Of a stretch of DNA of 64,000 bases, positions 43,330 through 52,291 are shown in pieces. This DNA is from Pseudomonas reinekei. GTDB taxonomy: Bacteria > Pseudomonadota > Gammaproteobacteria > Pseudomonadales > Pseudomonadaceae. A model generated the notes under the pieces. It was not told the origin of the DNA. It did no database searches and saw only the letters and a program-made list of their open reading frames with translations. The position numbers and the translations under genes are program-made. The stretch lies in NCBI RefSeq assembly GCF_001945365.1, contig NZ_MSTQ01000002.1:372001-436000 (forward strand), in the 5' to 3' direction. How positions within the stretch are numbered: position 1 is the stretch's first letter; the number at the start of each line of letters is the position of its first letter.

Positions 43330-45585
43330 ATGACCACGCCATATTCCCTGTGTTCACTTCATCCCGTGACGCCGCACTCGCCTTCGGCCCTTCGTCCACT
43401 GGCTCTTACTGTGCACATGCTGGCAGCCGGTATCGCCATGACTGCACCCTGCGTGCAAGCGGCAGAACCGGCTGAACAGACGGAGACTGGAAGTCCTGTG
43501 GTCCTGGCGCCTATCGCTGTCACGGAGACAGCCACACGCGTACGCAGTGCTGTCACCGAAGACACCCACTCATACACGACTGAAGCAGCGCGCACCGCCA
43601 CGCCATTGACCCTGTCACTGCGCGAAACGCCCCAGTCGGTCAGCGTCATCACCCAACAACGCATGCAGGATCAGGATCTGAATACGATCCTCGACGTGAT
43701 GAACAACGCTACCGGTGTATCGGTCAACCGCTACGAGACAAGCCGGGCGCAATTCAACGCACGGGGCTTTGAACTCAACTCGCTGATGATCGACGGCGTG
43801 CCCACCATTTACGAGCAGCCATGGAGTTCGGGGGAGATTTTCAGCAGCCTGGCCATGTATGACCGTGTTGAAATCGTGCGCGGCGCCAACGGTTTGATGA
43901 CCGGTGCCGGTGATCCATCCGCGTCCATCAACATGGTACGCAAACGCGCCAACAGTACGGCCTTGAAAGGCTCGCTGGAACTGAGCGCCGGCACATGGGA
44001 CACCTATGGCGTCGAAGCCGATGTGTCGACGGCGCTGAACGAGGAAGGCACGATTCGTGCTCGTTTGGTCGGTGAAACCAATGAGGGTGACACGTGGATC
44101 GATATGAACTCGAACAAGCGCCAGACCTTATACGGCACGATGGACATCGACCTGACGCCCGACACCACGCTCTGGTTCGGTTTGAGCCGGCAGGAAAGCA
44201 ATGCCGAGTCGCCGATGTGGGGCGGCTTGCCCGTCTGGTATGCAGACGGCGGTCGCACCAACTGGAGTCGCTCGAAGACCACCTCTGCCGATTGGAGCAA
44301 GTGGGATACAACCTTCGAGACTTACTTCGTCAACCTCGATCACACCTTTGCCAACGAGTGGCAGGTTAACCTCAGCTACAACCGTGGCGAGCGTACCGGC
44401 GACTCTTCCCTGTTGTACCTGTCCGGTAATCCAGGCAGGAACGGCAGTTCCGGCATGTCGTCGTTCCCGGCGACCTACAAGACCGAGACCACCCAGGACG
44501 ACTACGGTATCCGCTTCAATGGCCCTTTCTCGTTGCTCGGCCGCGAGCATGAACTGGCCTTTGGTTATGTGGACAGCAAGCAGAAGTTCGACGCCGACTC
44601 ACTCAATGCGCAAACCGGCTTTGACGGGGTCGCCGATTTCGATGCCTATAACGGCCATTTCCCTGAACCGGTTTGGGGCGCGAGGACCGACTACGGCTAC
44701 AGCGAGACTCGCCAGAAGGGACTGTACGCAGCAACCCGCCTGAATGTGACTGAGGATTTGAAAGTGATTCTCGGCGCGCGGGAGAGTTGGTACGAAAAGA
44801 CCAGCGATGACATCTTCTCGCAGGTGAGCAAGGTCGATGTCGACCACGAGCTGACGCCTTATGCAGGTGTCGTCTACGACCTCAACGACAACCTCTCGGC
44901 CTACGCCAGCTATACGGAAATTTTCCTGCCGCAATCCGTACGCGACAGCAGTGGCCAGCAACTGGAGCCTATCGTTGGCGAGAGCACCGAGCTGGGTCTC
45001 AAGGGTGAATACTTCGGTGGCCGCTTGAACGCCTCCGCTGCGATTTTCCAGATCAAGCAGGATAACCTGGGGCAGAACACAGGTCAGTTGATTGATCCTT
45101 CGAACCCGGTCGGCGGTTTTGCCTACGAGGCCAGTGAAGGCGCCACCAGCAAGGGGTTCGAGCTGGAGGTGTCCGGCGAGCTAGCGACAGACTGGAACGC
45201 ATCGGTGGGTTACACCCAGTTCAAGGCTGAAGATGCCAACGGCGACGACGTCAACACGCTGTACCCGACCAAGCTGCTACGCACCTTTACCACCTACCGG
45301 CTGCCCGGTGTTTTCAACAAGCTGACCATTGGCGGCGGCGTTAACTGGCAGGACTCCATCTACACCTACGCGGTCAATCCGGCCGGCAACTCCGAGAAGA
45401 TCCAACAAGATGCCTATGCACTGGTCAACCTGATGGCTCGCTACGAGATCACCGAAAATCTCTCGGCCCAAGTGAATGCCAATAACGTCACCGACGAGAA
45501 GTACTTCGACATCTTCGACGCCTACGGTGCCCTGACCTACGGCGCGCCGCGCAGCATCACGGCTTCGGCGAGGTATCGCTTCTAA
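43330..45585 (+). CDS. TonB-dependent siderophore receptor
   Basis: The 751-residue outer-membrane receptor has a signal peptide ending near CVQAAEP, a plug domain with LRETPQSVSVITQQRMQDQ (about 95-113), VSVNRYETSRAQFNARGFEL and YDRVEIVRGANGLMTGAGDP, and a long barrel. The C-terminus is TYGAPRSITASARYRF with terminal Phe. It resembles FhuE/FoxA/FpvA-type ferric siderophore receptors, but no N-terminal STN signalling domain is seen, and no ECF sigma/anti-sigma pair is adjacent. It imports a ferric siderophore with TonB energy. Fur-like sites precede it. The siderophore is unknown. Confidence 0.92.
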   Translation: MTTPYSLCSLHPVTPHSPSALRPLALTVHMLAAGIAMTAPCVQAAEPAEQTETGSPVVLAPIAVTETATRVRSAVTEDTHSYTTEAARTATPLTLSLRETPQSVSVITQQRMQDQDLNTILDVMNNATGVSVNRYETSRAQFNARGFELNSLMIDGVPTIYEQPWSSGEIFSSLAMYDRVEIVRGANGLMTGAGDPSASINMVRKRANSTALKGSLELSAGTWDTYGVEADVSTALNEEGTIRARLVGETNEGDTWIDMNSNKRQTLYGTMDIDLTPDTTLWFGLSRQESNAESPMWGGLPVWYADGGRTNWSRSKTTSADWSKWDTTFETYFVNLDHTFANEWQVNLSYNRGERTGDSSLLYLSGNPGRNGSSGMSSFPATYKTETTQDDYGIRFNGPFSLLGREHELAFGYVDSKQKFDADSLNAQTGFDGVADFDAYNGHFPEPVWGARTDYGYSETRQKGLYAATRLNVTEDLKVILGARESWYEKTSDDIFSQVSKVDVDHELTPYAGVVYDLNDNLSAYASYTEIFLPQSVRDSSGQQLEPIVGESTELGLKGEYFGGRLNASAAIFQIKQDNLGQNTGQLIDPSNPVGGFAYEASEGATSKGFELEVSGELATDWNASVGYTQFKAEDANGDDVNTLYPTKLLRTFTTYRLPGVFNKLTIGGGVNWQDSIYTYAVNPAGNSEKIQQDAYALVNLMARYEITENLSAQVNANNVTDEKYFDIFDAYGALTYGAPRSITASARYRF

Positions 45586-45645
45586 GGGTCACGCTGACGG
45601 GGGCGCTGTTTGCTTGCCCCCACATCCGCACACCACGAGCAAAGC

Positions 45646-45672
45646 ACAACACCGGCCCTGGGCCGGTGTTGT
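45646..45672 (+). terminator. Rho-independent terminator after siderophore receptor
   Basis: A near-perfect 12-13 base stem ACAACACCGGCCC / GGGCCGGTGTTGT followed by ACTTTTCC stands 60 bases after the receptor stop. Confidence 0.85.
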
Positions 45673-45768
45673 ACTTTTCCTCCACACGTTTATTGCAACC
45701 AATCGCCCTGCGCACCGGTCGACATCGAGAAGCCGGCTATTGGGTGCAGGCGTTATGGAGGCCTTCAA

Positions 45769-46419
45769 ATGATTGGAGTCATTGTCCCGGTGCACAATGA
45801 AGAGCGGCTTTTGAACCAATGCATCGAGTCACTGCTGGAGGCGGCGTTTCACCAGGGCCTTGGCGACGAAGCAGTAAAGATCCTGATCGTACTGGACGAC
45901 TGCACGGACACTTCACTGGACATCGCCCAGTCCTATGGGGTGATGACATTGACCTGCACTCATCGCAACGTCGGTAAGGCCCGGGCACACGGCGCCGAGC
46001 ATCTGCTGGCGGTGGACGCACGCTGGCTGGCGTTCACCGATGCCGATACGGTGGTTCCCAGTACCTGGCTCGCCGATCAAATTCGCTTCAATGTGGATGC
46101 CGTGTGTGGGCTGGTCGAGGTCAGCGACTGGTCGGAACATCCCCATGGGGTGCGTGAGCGTTACCACGCCCACTACCGCCCCATGGACGGCCATCGTCAT
46201 ATCCATGGGGCGAATCTTGGCGTTTCTTCGGCGGCTTATCGCAGGGCGGGCGGATTCAAGGCCTTGGCTGCCCACGAAGATGTGCAACTGGTTTCTGATC
46301 TGGAGCGCTGCGGCGCGAATATCCTGTGGACGGCAAGTAACCGGGTGATCACCAGCGCGCGCAAAAACAGCCGTTGTCGCGAAGGTTTTGGCGACTATCT
46401 ACAGTCGTTGGCCCAATAG
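45769..46419 (+). CDS. Family 2 glycosyltransferase
   Basis: The 216-residue glycosyltransferase has a GT-A fold: IGVIVPVHNEERLLNQCIES, ILIVLDDCTDTSLDIA, NVGKARAHGAEH, the DxD metal site in FTDADTVVP, HGANLGVSSAAYRRAGGF and a catalytic HEDVQLV. It moves a sugar from a nucleotide donor. Start ATG 45769 has GGAGG seven bases before it. Its TAG stop directly abuts the stop of the convergent methyltransferase with no spacing. It probably belongs functionally with the acyl-CoA dehydrogenase/PIG-L/methyltransferase set. The product is unknown. Confidence 0.85.
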   Translation: MIGVIVPVHNEERLLNQCIESLLEAAFHQGLGDEAVKILIVLDDCTDTSLDIAQSYGVMTLTCTHRNVGKARAHGAEHLLAVDARWLAFTDADTVVPSTWLADQIRFNVDAVCGLVEVSDWSEHPHGVRERYHAHYRPMDGHRHIHGANLGVSSAAYRRAGGFKALAAHEDVQLVSDLERCGANILWTASNRVITSARKNSRCREGFGDYLQSLAQ

Positions 46420-47019
46420 CTATTCGCAGGTTTCGGCGAGGTCAATCGAAGCGGGGTTGCGACTCCAGTATTCAAGCAGGAAATCCTTGTCCTCATGACG
46501 CACCAGACGGTGCAGAGGCAGGTGTTCCGCCAGCGCGGCGTGAACCCCATGACCATCCTGCGAGCATCCCTCAATCGGATGCAGCCAATGACAGGCCAGC
46601 ACCGCGCCTTCAGGGCCCAGGCTCAGCAACGTTTTCTCGATCACGTGCCGCCAGGCCTTGGCATCCAGAAAGTAGCCGACTTCACTCAAGACGACCAGAT
46701 CAAAGGTGCCCTGCGGCCAATCCTCGGGAATGCGGGCCTGCTCGACACGGACATGGGACAAGTGACTTAACCGTCCACGCGCGAGCGTGACTGCCTTTTC
46801 GATGATGTCCTGGCACAGTAGCGATTCACTGCGCTCGGCCAGTAGCGCGCTGAACTCACCGTTGGCGCAGGCGGGTTCATAAACCCGCTGATATCGCTGT
46901 CGCGGCAGACTCGCCAGCATCAGTTCACGTTTGCGCTTTTCGTACCAGCGGGTGCGGAACGACCAGGGGTCATCACTGGCGTTGAACATCTGCTGAAAAT
47001 AATCGGGCGATACGCTCAT
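46420..47019 (-). CDS. NodS-like SAM-dependent methyltransferase
   Basis: The 199-residue class I methyltransferase of the NodS family has a start FQQMFNASDDPWSFRTRWYE typical of this group, the AdoMet site VYEPACANGEFSALLAE (about 46-62), the acidic LLCQDIIEKAV and motif IV FDLVVLSEVGYFL. NodS N-methylates deacetylated chitooligosaccharides, and here the PIG-L deacetylase gene overlaps this start by four bases (ATGA). Deacetylation followed by N-methylation of an amino sugar is therefore a reasonable inference. It ends flush against the convergent glycosyltransferase. Confidence 0.85.
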   Translation of the reverse strand: MSVSPDYFQQMFNASDDPWSFRTRWYEKRKRELMLASLPRQRYQRVYEPACANGEFSALLAERSESLLCQDIIEKAVTLARGRLSHLSHVRVEQARIPEDWPQGTFDLVVLSEVGYFLDAKAWRHVIEKTLLSLGPEGAVLACHWLHPIEGCSQDGHGVHAALAEHLPLHRLVRHEDKDFLLEYWSRNPASIDLAETCE

Positions 47020-47786
47020 GGAAACACCAGTTCAAAGGGCTGTAACAGCCGTTCGATGGTTTCGCGATCCAGCACCGCCAAGGCCCGGTCAGCGCGGCTG
47101 ACTTGTGAGACGTGGGCGTTGATCGCCTGACGCTTTTGCGCCAATACGTCTGCATCGAGCATCAACTTGCGCGCGCGCGCCCAGGGGATTCTCGAGTCCT
47201 GTGGCCGTGCCCAATGCCAGGCCCAGACCGGCACTTCGATCAGGCATGCATGACGCTGCGATGCCGCGAACGCCGCGGCCCTGCCGGTTGCTTCATGATC
47301 GCAGTGCCCATCCGATCGCCAAGTGGTCACCACTCGATCACCGGGCCGTATCAATTCCAGCAGCCGCTCGACCAACTGCAGCTCGTGCCCAGGCACACCG
47401 CTATCCGGTAGCCCCAAGCGCCGCCAGTTCAAGGCTTTGCCATCGAGCCCCAACCGGTCGAGGGCGCGGGTGCTTTCCAACGGGCGCTGTTCACGCAACC
47501 GTGAAACTGGCCACTCCCGGGACCCAGGATGACTCGCTTCGCCATCGGTCACCGCGACCATCACCACATCAGCCTCCCTGCCCTTCATCCCGGCCAGGAT
47601 GCCAGAGCAGCCGAGGACTTCATCGTCAGGGTGCGGGGCGACGACGACCAGACGCCGTCCATCGGGGATCAGTTGCTGATGGGTGATGGTCTGCACGTCC
47701 GCCAGCGCCGGACAGGCCTGCCATTCGGCCAGCGTGGTGCCCTTCCCCCGAATGAGGTTTTCTGCCTCAGGCGCTTCATCGCTCAC
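47016..47786 (-). CDS. PIG-L family deacetylase
   Basis: The roughly 256-residue enzyme has the zinc motif VVAPHPDDEVLGCSG (AHPDDE type) near residue 50, TDGEASHPGS, RREQRP-like LREQRPLEST and the second metal region TWRSDGHCDHEATGRAA. PIG-L/LmbE enzymes remove acetyl groups from N-acetylglucosamine-type substrates. I choose the GTG at 47786, which overlaps the acyl-CoA dehydrogenase stop as GTGA; another GTG lies at 47795. Its own stop overlaps the methyltransferase ATG. The three genes form a tightly coupled operon. Confidence 0.88.
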   Translation of the reverse strand: MSDEAPEAENLIRGKGTTLAEWQACPALADVQTITHQQLIPDGRRLVVVAPHPDDEVLGCSGILAGMKGREADVVMVAVTDGEASHPGSREWPVSRLREQRPLESTRALDRLGLDGKALNWRRLGLPDSGVPGHELQLVERLLELIRPGDRVVTTWRSDGHCDHEATGRAAAFAASQRHACLIEVPVWAWHWARPQDSRIPWARARKLMLDADVLAQKRQAINAHVSQVSRADRALAVLDRETIERLLQPFELVFP

Positions 47787-48811
47787 AGCCGCCACCCATC
47801 CGCCGGTTGCACAGCGATCAGCTCACCCAGTGCCGCGAGATCTTTCTGTCCATGACTTTGCCGGATGAACACCGGCAGATCAGCAGCGAGCCTGGCAAAG
47901 TGAGCATTGCGACAAAATGGCGTAGCACCCAGCGCACGCCCCACCTGCTCAAGCACTACATTGACTGCGCTTTCCACTTGGGTGCGTAATCGCCGTACAG
48001 GTATTTGCGCCGAGACCCTTGGGTTGGCGTCAATCCACATCGCCGTGTCGCGCAAGCAGGCCGCCGCGCTGCACAGCGCTGCATCGACGGCGCCAAGGTG
48101 CGCGGCGGCATGCGCGTCGTGGTGTGGTTGGCGACAATGCTCGCGAAGGTACCCGGCAAGCGCACACGCTGCCCCGTACCAACAGGCGGCTATCCCTCCA
48201 CCGCCCTGCCAAAACCCGGGGCGATCCACATACTGGCCGGGCATCCCGACACAACGCCCCAACGCACCTTTGAACGCCACATCGACGCTGGCCGTACCGG
48301 CCATGCCAACTGCCTGCCAGGCATCGTCCAGTCGGCTGATGGTGGATTGCCGCAAATCCACGGCGACCAGTTGCGGTCGATGCTGTTCATCCCAGGTCGT
48401 GAGCAACGCCCAGTCAAGCATTGGCGCTCCGGAACACCAGGCTTTGCGCCCGTGCAAATACACGCGGTCGCCTTGACGATCCATGATATTGACCCGGGCG
48501 AAATGCGGTTCGGCGGCCCAAGTGCCCCAGACGCCGGCAGGCATGGGTTCGTCGGGTTCAAGCTCGGCCATGATGGCCATCGCATCAGTGTGGCCTTCGA
48601 ATAATTTGACCAACGCCAGATCGCTTGCGGCTACGGCGGCCAGCGTCCGCCATCGTTCCAGCGTCAGGCCTTGTCCGGGCATCGGCAGGGAGGCGAATCC
48701 GCTGTCGATGAGTTTCTGCATGAGCTGTGGCAGCTCGGTGTCCGGTGATGAACTCACGGGGCGGGCTGCGAACCTGATCAGCAGGTTTTGTAAGTTTGCG
48801 GCGTTGCTCAT
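47783..48811 (-). CDS. Acyl-CoA dehydrogenase-like protein
   Basis: The 342-residue protein has the acyl-CoA dehydrogenase fold with ALVKLFEGHTDAMAIMAEL, FARVNIMDRQGDRVYLHGRKAWCSGAP-type middle domain features (kept here as GRKAWCSGA), LVAVDLRQ, WQAVGMAGTASVDVAFKG and the C-terminal helical domain containing LRTQVESAVNVVLEQVGRALG. It is a little shorter than the usual 380. The ATG at 48811 has GGGAG upstream; the open frame to 48934 lacks similarity. It is first in an operon with the deacetylase and methyltransferase, an unusual partner set. A true acyl-CoA substrate is not assured. Confidence 0.8.
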   Translation of the reverse strand: MSNAANLQNLLIRFAARPVSSSPDTELPQLMQKLIDSGFASLPMPGQGLTLERWRTLAAVAASDLALVKLFEGHTDAMAIMAELEPDEPMPAGVWGTWAAEPHFARVNIMDRQGDRVYLHGRKAWCSGAPMLDWALLTTWDEQHRPQLVAVDLRQSTISRLDDAWQAVGMAGTASVDVAFKGALGRCVGMPGQYVDRPGFWQGGGGIAACWYGAACALAGYLREHCRQPHHDAHAAAHLGAVDAALCSAAACLRDTAMWIDANPRVSAQIPVRRLRTQVESAVNVVLEQVGRALGATPFCRNAHFARLAADLPVFIRQSHGQKDLAALGELIAVQPADGWRL

Positions 48812-49184
48812 CGCCGACGCTCCCTGGTGGACGGCTGAATACGGGGGGTTGCCGAGCAACTGGCGAAAGGCAGGATATGAACGCGCGTCGAAGTGCTCTT
48901 GATGTTCAGAGGCAGACGAGTGGCAGGAGTTCATTGAACATGCGTAGCGTCACGCTCAGCCGAGATTTCAGATCGGCTGAGCAGCCGGAATCAGTCCGCA
49001 ACCAACAAGGCCGGAGGGCATTTCAATAGCCGGTGGAGCTCTGCCGGGCGCTCAACGCAGTTGATGAGCAAGGCGCAGATTTATTAGCAGGCCAAAGGCG
49101 TATTCGGTCGGCGCCCGCAAAAACGGATCGAAGTGTCCGGCAAAGGTGATTATTCTCTCTTCAACCTCCTTCGACGCGCCCCCC
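48812..49184. promoter_or_regulatory. Divergent promoter region
   Basis: A 373-base gap separates the acyl-CoA dehydrogenase from the divergent histidine kinase. No gene, RNA or strong repeat was recognised. Confidence 0.35.
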
Positions 49185-50378
49185 ATGACTAGCCCACAGT
49201 TCTCCCTGGACATTGAAGCCATACGCAGCATTGACGCGGTGCCGGTGATTCTGAGCATGGTCAAACACCTCACCGGTATGCGCTTCGCGGCGGTGGCCAG
49301 GGTCACCGAACAAAACTGGGTGGCGTGCGCTGTCGATGACTCCATCGAGTTCGGCCTGAAGCCCGGTGGGGAGCTGGTCCTGGAATCAACCATCTGTCAC
49401 GAAATTCGCCAGCACCGATCGCCGGTCATTTTCGGTCACGCCAGCACGCACCCGGTTTTTTCGCGGCACCACACGCCAAAAACCTATGGACTGGAAAGCT
49501 ACATTTCCATTCCCATCATCAAAGCCAACGGTGATTTTTTTGGCACGCTGTGCGCGATTGATTCAGTTCCGGCGAACCTCGACGAGCCCGCCATTGCGCA
49601 AACCCTCACGTTGTTCGCCCAACTGATCGCCATGAGCCTCGACACCCAACGTCGTCTGGAGGCGACCAAAGCGGAACTGAAAAGCGTCAATGAACTCGGC
49701 AGACTGCGGGAACAATTTATCGCGGTGCTCGGCCACGACTTGCGAACGCCGCTCAGCGCGATTCGCATGAGTGCAGATTTACTGGAAACCAAAACAGAGG
49801 ACAAACGCTCGCTGAGCCTGATTGGCGCGATCCGCAACAGCTCGACGCGAATGGGCGTACTGATCGAAAACGTCCTGGACTTCGCGCGGGGACGGCTGGG
49901 TGGCGGCATACCCATTCAGCGTAAGCTGGTGGATGATCTGGAACGCACACTTCGACTGACCTTTGAAGAAGTGCAAGCCTCAAATCCCCACGCGAACATC
50001 GTTCATTCGCTAGACGTGCCGAAGGGTGTCTATTGCGATTCGCTACGCATCAGCCAGTTGCTCTCAAACCTTCTTGGAAACGCGGTCACCCATGGTTCCA
50101 CCGCAACACCGATCATCCTGACAGCCCGTTCAGAGAACGATGAAATCGTTCTCTCGGTGACCAACCAGGGCCCACCCATTGCGCCCGATTTGATGCCGCT
50201 GCTGTTCGAACCCTTCTCCCGCTCCGAAGCCGGACAACGGGGTGAAGGGTTGGGCCTTGGGCTGTACATCGCCGCGCAAATCGCTACGGCCCATAACGGC
50301 ACCTTGAGTGTGTCCTCGACGATCACCACGGGAACATGCTTTGTCGCGAGATTCCCGGCGCGGTTCAAATGGTTGTGA
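49185..50378 (+). CDS. GAF-domain sensor histidine kinase
   Basis: This soluble kinase of about 397 residues has an N-terminal GAF domain (about 20-160, with GLESYISIPIIKANGDFFGTL), a HisKA dimer with phospho-acceptor His in FIAVLGHDLRTPLSAIRMSA (about 190), and a HATPase domain with QLLSNLLGNAVTHGS (N box), VTNQGPPIAPDLM (G1) and GEGLGLGLYIAAQIA (G2). It senses a cytoplasmic ligand or redox state. The ATG at 49185 is chosen by the GAF start, though its ribosome site is poor; the frame opens at 49146. No cognate regulator is adjacent, so it is an orphan. Confidence 0.88.
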   Translation: MTSPQFSLDIEAIRSIDAVPVILSMVKHLTGMRFAAVARVTEQNWVACAVDDSIEFGLKPGGELVLESTICHEIRQHRSPVIFGHASTHPVFSRHHTPKTYGLESYISIPIIKANGDFFGTLCAIDSVPANLDEPAIAQTLTLFAQLIAMSLDTQRRLEATKAELKSVNELGRLREQFIAVLGHDLRTPLSAIRMSADLLETKTEDKRSLSLIGAIRNSSTRMGVLIENVLDFARGRLGGGIPIQRKLVDDLERTLRLTFEEVQASNPHANIVHSLDVPKGVYCDSLRISQLLSNLLGNAVTHGSTATPIILTARSENDEIVLSVTNQGPPIAPDLMPLLFEPFSRSEAGQRGEGLGLGLYIAAQIATAHNGTLSVSSTITTGTCFVARFPARFKWL

Positions 50379-50452
50379 GGACAATCGATCACAAAGGTGC
50401 CGGGGTGAGTTCAGCTGTTTGAGCTGTAAGCGTCGGTCAGCGCAAACACCCC

Positions 50453-52243
50453 TCAGCGTCCATCACCCTCCCACCCCGCCAAGCCCATCGAATGACTCTG
50501 CAGATAGCTGCCGACCGCGTCGTCTACCGTGGGAAAAAACGCCGTCTCCCCCAGCAACGTGTACAGTCCGAACCGCTTGAGCTTGTCCTTGACCGGGTCT
50601 TTCATTTCAGCCACGCACAACTTGATGCCCGCTGCGCGCAGGGTTTCGTCCAGTTCGGCGAGCATGTCGGCCGAGGTCACATCCACACTGGTGATGGGTT
50701 CTGCGGCGATGACCAGCCAGCGCACCGGCGTCGGCGAGGCCGCCAGGGCATCAATCACCCGGTCATGGAATAATTCGGCGTTGGCGAAAAACAATGAGGC
50801 ATCCCAGCGAAACAGCACCAGACCGGGAATCAGGCGCGCGTCGGGATAGCGCTGGGTATCGTGAAAACCCTTGACCCCTTGCGCATGCCCCAGCACAGCG
50901 GAATACGGACGCCAGCCATCCCACAGGAATTCAATGACCGCGATCAGGATGGCCAGGCCAATACCTTCGATGGCGCCAAACACGGCCACGCCGACGGTGC
51001 AGACGATCGACAACCAGAACTCCCAGCGCTGTATGCGATAGATGCGTCGCAGGTCAGTGATCTCGATCAGGCCGATGGCCGATGCGATGACCACCGCAGC
51101 CAGGGCGCTGTTGGGCAAGTCGCGCAGCAGATCGGGGGCCAGCACCAACAACAGCGCAACGGCCAGCGCGCCGACCACACCGGTCATTTGGGTTTTCGCG
51201 CCCGCGGCTTCGGCCACGGGCGTGCGCGATGAGCTGCTGCTGATGGCAAACCCCTGGAAGAAACCGGCGGCCAGGTTGGCGACACCCAGGCCGACCATTT
51301 CCTGGTTCGGGTCAACGTAGGTCCGGGTCCGCGCCGCGTAGACGCGGGAGAGCACGCTGGTGTCGGCGAAGGAAACCAGCGCCACGGCGCACCCGCCGAT
51401 CAGCACGGGGACGATGTCGGCGCGGGTGATCCAGGGGATGGCGAAACCCGGCAAGCCTTGTGGCAGAGAGCCGAGCACCGATACTCCGGCGTTTGCCGCC
51501 AGGTCCAGTACGGCCACGGCGACCGTAGCGGCAACCACGGCAATCAAGATGCCGGGCACGCGTTTATGACCCTTGAGCAGCAGGATAATCACCAGTGTGG
51601 CAGCACCGACCGCAAAAGTGATCCAGTTGGTTTTGCCGTCCATGATCGCAGTCACGATCTCCCACAGGCTTCTCAATGGGCCTTCGGATTCGATTTTGAA
51701 GCCGAAGAGTTTGGGTACCTGGCTGATCAGGACCGTGAGGGCGATCCCGTTCATGTAGCCGTAGCGGATCGGTTTGGACAGAAGCTCGGTCACGAATCCC
51801 AAACGGGCAATGCCGGCCAGCACGCACACCGCCCCCGAGACGATGGCCATCGCCGCCGCCAGTGCGATGGCCCGCTGCGGATCACCTCCGGACAGCGGCA
51901 AGACAACGGCAAGAATGACTGCCGCCAGTGATGAGTCGGGACCCAGCACCAGAATCCGGCTGGGACCGAACAGCGCATAGGCCAGCAACGGAACGATGGT
52001 CGCGTACAGGCCATAAATACCCGGCACCCCGGAGGCTACCGCATAGGCGATGCCGACGGGCACCAGCATCGTGGTCAACACCAGGCCGGCAACCAGGTCG
52101 TGGCGCAACCATGACAGGTGATAGCCACGCAGCGTGCGCAGCCCGGGAAACCAGCGACTCCAGCCAGACTGATCGCCCGCCGTGTCTCTACGTGCGATCC
52201 GGCCCGGTTCCGGATCGGAAGGCGAAGCATCCGAATGGCTCAT
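50453..52243 (-). CDS. SulP family anion transporter with STAS domain
   Basis: The 596-residue transporter starts with a short cytoplasmic tail, then WLRHDLVAGLVLTTMLVPVG, the SulP signature near AYAVASGVPGIYGLYATIVP, and about 12-14 membrane helices including FFQGFAISSSSSRTPVAEAAGAK-type sequence. It ends with a STAS domain (about 450-580, LVLFRWDASLFFANAELFHD). SulP proteins carry sulfate, bicarbonate or dicarboxylates. Regulation through the STAS domain is likely. It lies 48 bases downstream of the PPK2 gene stop on the same strand. Confidence 0.9.
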   Translation of the reverse strand: MSHSDASPSDPEPGRIARRDTAGDQSGWSRWFPGLRTLRGYHLSWLRHDLVAGLVLTTMLVPVGIAYAVASGVPGIYGLYATIVPLLAYALFGPSRILVLGPDSSLAAVILAVVLPLSGGDPQRAIALAAAMAIVSGAVCVLAGIARLGFVTELLSKPIRYGYMNGIALTVLISQVPKLFGFKIESEGPLRSLWEIVTAIMDGKTNWITFAVGAATLVIILLLKGHKRVPGILIAVVAATVAVAVLDLAANAGVSVLGSLPQGLPGFAIPWITRADIVPVLIGGCAVALVSFADTSVLSRVYAARTRTYVDPNQEMVGLGVANLAAGFFQGFAISSSSSRTPVAEAAGAKTQMTGVVGALAVALLLVLAPDLLRDLPNSALAAVVIASAIGLIEITDLRRIYRIQRWEFWLSIVCTVGVAVFGAIEGIGLAILIAVIEFLWDGWRPYSAVLGHAQGVKGFHDTQRYPDARLIPGLVLFRWDASLFFANAELFHDRVIDALAASPTPVRWLVIAAEPITSVDVTSADMLAELDETLRAAGIKLCVAEMKDPVKDKLKRFGLYTLLGETAFFPTVDDAVGSYLQSHSMGLAGWEGDGR

Positions 52244-52291
52244 GGGACAGTGGCCCTTTTCTGTGAGTCGCGGGTTCGCTGACGGTAACGG

